64,000 bases of DNA, taken from JANPCX01 sp050916095 (lineage in GTDB: Bacteria > Pseudomonadota > Gammaproteobacteria > Burkholderiales > Burkholderiaceae_C). Made by a program: the position numbers and the translations under genes. The stretch spans positions 1,364,001-1,428,000 of the forward strand of contig CP050901.1 of NCBI GenBank assembly GCA_050916095.1, written 5' to 3'. A model generated the notes under the pieces. That model did no database searches. It saw only the letters and a program-made list of their open reading frames with translations, and was not told where the DNA came from. Shown in pieces: positions 62,441 to 64,000 of the stretch (the first letter of the stretch is position 1; each line of letters starts with the position of its first letter).

Positions 62441-63757
62441 CTAAACCCGAGCCGCCAAGACCGTGGCGGCGCAATCACCGAAACCAATGCGCCGCGCTCC
62501 GGGGCGCTCCGCGTGACCTCGTAGGATGAGGGTGTCGCCATCCAGTAGGAAAGTGCGACTCTCACCGTTGGGCAGGGTGACAGGCTTTTTGCCGCCTTGG
62601 CTCAATTCCAACATGGAGCCACCTTGGTTGGCTTGCGGGCCTGACAAGGTGCCGCTGCCCAGCACATCACCGGGCCGTAAATTGCAACCGTTGCTGCTGT
62701 GATGGGTCAGCAGTTGGGCCCAGGTCCAGTAGGCATCGTTGGCGTTGGATTGCATCAACCGTGTGGCGGCCAACCCTTGTTCACGCATTGCGGCCGTTTG
62801 TAACCATACCTCGAGTTGAATGTTCAGCGCGCCATGGTCTCGATTGGCTCGACTGTCCAGGTAGGCCAGGGGTTGAGGGTCACCCGCAGGTCGGGTGAAG
62901 GGCTCACGAAACGGGGCCAAGGCTTCCATCGTCACCACCCAGGGCGACAACGTGCTGGAGAAGTTTTTGGCGAGAAATGGTCCGAGCGGTTGGTATTCCC
63001 AAGCCTGCAGGTCGCGGGCCGACCAGTCGTTGAGCAGGCTGATTCCAAAGAGGTGGTCTTCAGCGTTTGCCATGAGCACGGGTTCGCCCAGGCCGTTGCC
63101 TGGGCCCACATAAGCCGCCAGTTCCAATTCGTGGTCAAGGCGGCGTGTGGGTGCGAATTCAGGTGTGTCGGCGTCGCCCTTGATTTGACCCCAGGGCCGA
63201 CGCACCGCTTGGCCGCTGACGCACAAGGAGGATGCGCGGCCGTGGTAACCAATGGGCACCCATTTGTAGTTGGGCAGCAAAGGGTTGTCGGGGCGAAAGA
63301 GTTTGCCGACTGTGGTGGCGTGGTGGATGCCGGTGTAGAAGTCGGTGTAGTCACCCACCTCGCAGGGCAGGTGCAGCTCGGCATCCTTGATGGGCACCAG
63401 GCTGTGGGCGAGTTTTGTTTGCTGGGCACTTCCAGCCCGCAGTGCTTGGGACAAGGTACGGCGCATCAGGCGGCGCGTGGCCGTGCTCGCCGACATCAAA
63501 GTTTTGAGTTCACCGGCTGCCAAGGTCGTGATGACGCCCGACAACTCGGCCGGCCACACCATCGTTGATGCCGCGAGCCGCAAATCCAGCACCTCATCTC
63601 CGATGGCCACGCCGATGCGCAGGGGCTCATCGTTGTTGAGCCGTCGGAAGCGGCCATAGGGCAGGTTTTGCAAGGGGAAATCGGAGTCCTCCGCTTGCGC
63701 ACTGGACACCCAGCTTTGCAGGTCCGGTGCGTGGGTTTCGTCGAGCAGCAAGTTCAT
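62441..63757 (-). CDS. fahA: Fumarylacetoacetase
   Basis: From MNLLLDETHAPDLQSWVSSA the product has 438 residues. The FAH core is seen in VGDYTDFYTGIHHATTVGKL (catalytic His/Asp), VPIGYHGRASSLCVSG, LDHELELAAYVGPGN, GISLLNDWSARDLQAWEYQP and NLRPGDVLGSGTLSGP. It cleaves fumarylacetoacetate to fumarate and acetoacetate, the last step of tyrosine/phenylalanine breakdown. The ATG overlaps the stop of the homogentisate dioxygenase gene. Confidence 0.96.
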   Translation of the reverse strand: MNLLLDETHAPDLQSWVSSAQAEDSDFPLQNLPYGRFRRLNNDEPLRIGVAIGDEVLDLRLAASTMVWPAELSGVITTLAAGELKTLMSASTATRRLMRRTLSQALRAGSAQQTKLAHSLVPIKDAELHLPCEVGDYTDFYTGIHHATTVGKLFRPDNPLLPNYKWVPIGYHGRASSLCVSGQAVRRPWGQIKGDADTPEFAPTRRLDHELELAAYVGPGNGLGEPVLMANAEDHLFGISLLNDWSARDLQAWEYQPLGPFLAKNFSSTLSPWVVTMEALAPFREPFTRPAGDPQPLAYLDSRANRDHGALNIQLEVWLQTAAMREQGLAATRLMQSNANDAYWTWAQLLTHHSSNGCNLRPGDVLGSGTLSGPQANQGGSMLELSQGGKKPVTLPNGESRTFLLDGDTLILRGHAERPGARRIGFGDCAATVLAARV

Positions 63758-64000
63758 ACTTTGTCCTTGAACTGATCTTTGAGCGTGCTCCAACACGCGG
63801 CATACCCAGTGTCCAGTGCGCCGCCCTGCAGCGCATAGGCCGTGGGCCGAAAGGCGTACCGACTCTCCAGCATGAAGGCCAGGGTGTGATCGAGTTTTTG
63901 AGGTGCGAGCACGGCTTGGCTCGCGTGGGCAAACGCATCCGCGTCGGGCCCATGCGGCACCATGCAGTTGTGCAAGCTCGCACCGCCGGGTTTGAATCCT
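63754..64000 (-). CDS. hmgA: Homogentisate 1,2-dioxygenase, C-terminal end (partial)
   Basis: The visible 81 residues, running off the window edge, include GFKPGGASLHNCMVPHGPDA with the iron-ligand-type His, DHTLAFMLESRYAFRPTAYA and a C-terminal LDTGYAACWSTLKDQF. These match the end of homogentisate dioxygenase, the enzyme two steps before fumarylacetoacetase. The 4-bp overlap with fahA indicates one operon. Confidence 0.9.
   Translation of the reverse strand, partial: GFKPGGASLHNCMVPHGPDADAFAHASQAVLAPQKLDHTLAFMLESRYAFRPTAYALQGGALDTGYAACWSTLKDQFKDKV

Overview
The window looks like a chromosomal segment of a motile betaproteobacterium of the Comamonadaceae type (order Burkholderiales). The evidence is the high GC content, the pyrG-kdsA-eno-ftsB order, flgBCDEFGHIJKL divergent from flgA-flgM-flgN, a neighbouring SCO1-heme O synthase pair, and dispersed inverted repeats built on a 'GTTCGGGCTGAGC..TGTCGAAG' core that I associate with this family. 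No tRNA, rRNA or CRISPR array was seen.

Layout. (1) 69-7719, all minus strand: a very compact zinc cluster, zur - His-rich membrane protein - znuC - GNAT acetyltransferase - znuB - znuA - ZrgA-like protein - ABC ATPase - FtsX-like permease - DUF3299 protein, followed by a type IV pilin-like gene. Most junctions are 4-bp ATGA overlaps or gaps of 20-31 bp. (2) 8016-13400: a frameshifted chemoreceptor, a beta-barrel-like protein, a DUF2007/EF-hand protein, an IS5-family insertion sequence, a DUF2784 gene and a truncated flavin reductase. (3) 13495-25259: alpha-hydroxy-acid oxidase, lolC-lolD, a TetR gene broken by a MITE, a 5'-truncated 2OG-oxygenase/WD40 gene overlapping an HD hydrolase, CaiB/BaiF CoA-transferase, a GGDEF-EAL protein, and a nicotinamide riboside salvage pair. 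(4) 25275-30961: the pyrG-kdsA-eno-ftsB housekeeping operon with AT-richer orphan genes inserted in it. (5) 31103-34580: dinB, then a decayed stretch with cupredoxin and ferritin-like remnants. (6) 34590-41335: LysR regulator, ANTAR response regulator, multi-PAS HisKA_2 kinase, EAL/HDOD protein. (7) 41402-54440: flagellar rod, hook and junction genes with flgA, flgM and flgN. (8) 54451-64000: zinc metallopeptidase, a frameshifted MASE1 hybrid kinase, rpoH behind a CIRCE-like operator, a frameshifted SCO1, heme O synthase, and fumarylacetoacetase with the end of homogentisate dioxygenase.

The most interesting parts are the zinc super-operon with its His-rich protein, which carries a translated pair of dRS3-like repeats, and a set of small inverted-repeat elements that have reshaped genes. 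One MITE family has 3-bp TAA duplications: one copy sits on a stop codon, one disrupts TetR, and two copies are identical. A separate element lies in frame inside pnuC. At about 17350 a deletion seems to have removed the 5' ends of two divergent genes. Three otherwise intact genes (chemoreceptor, hybrid kinase, SCO1) each carry one extra base, so sequencing error must be weighed against real decay or phase variation.
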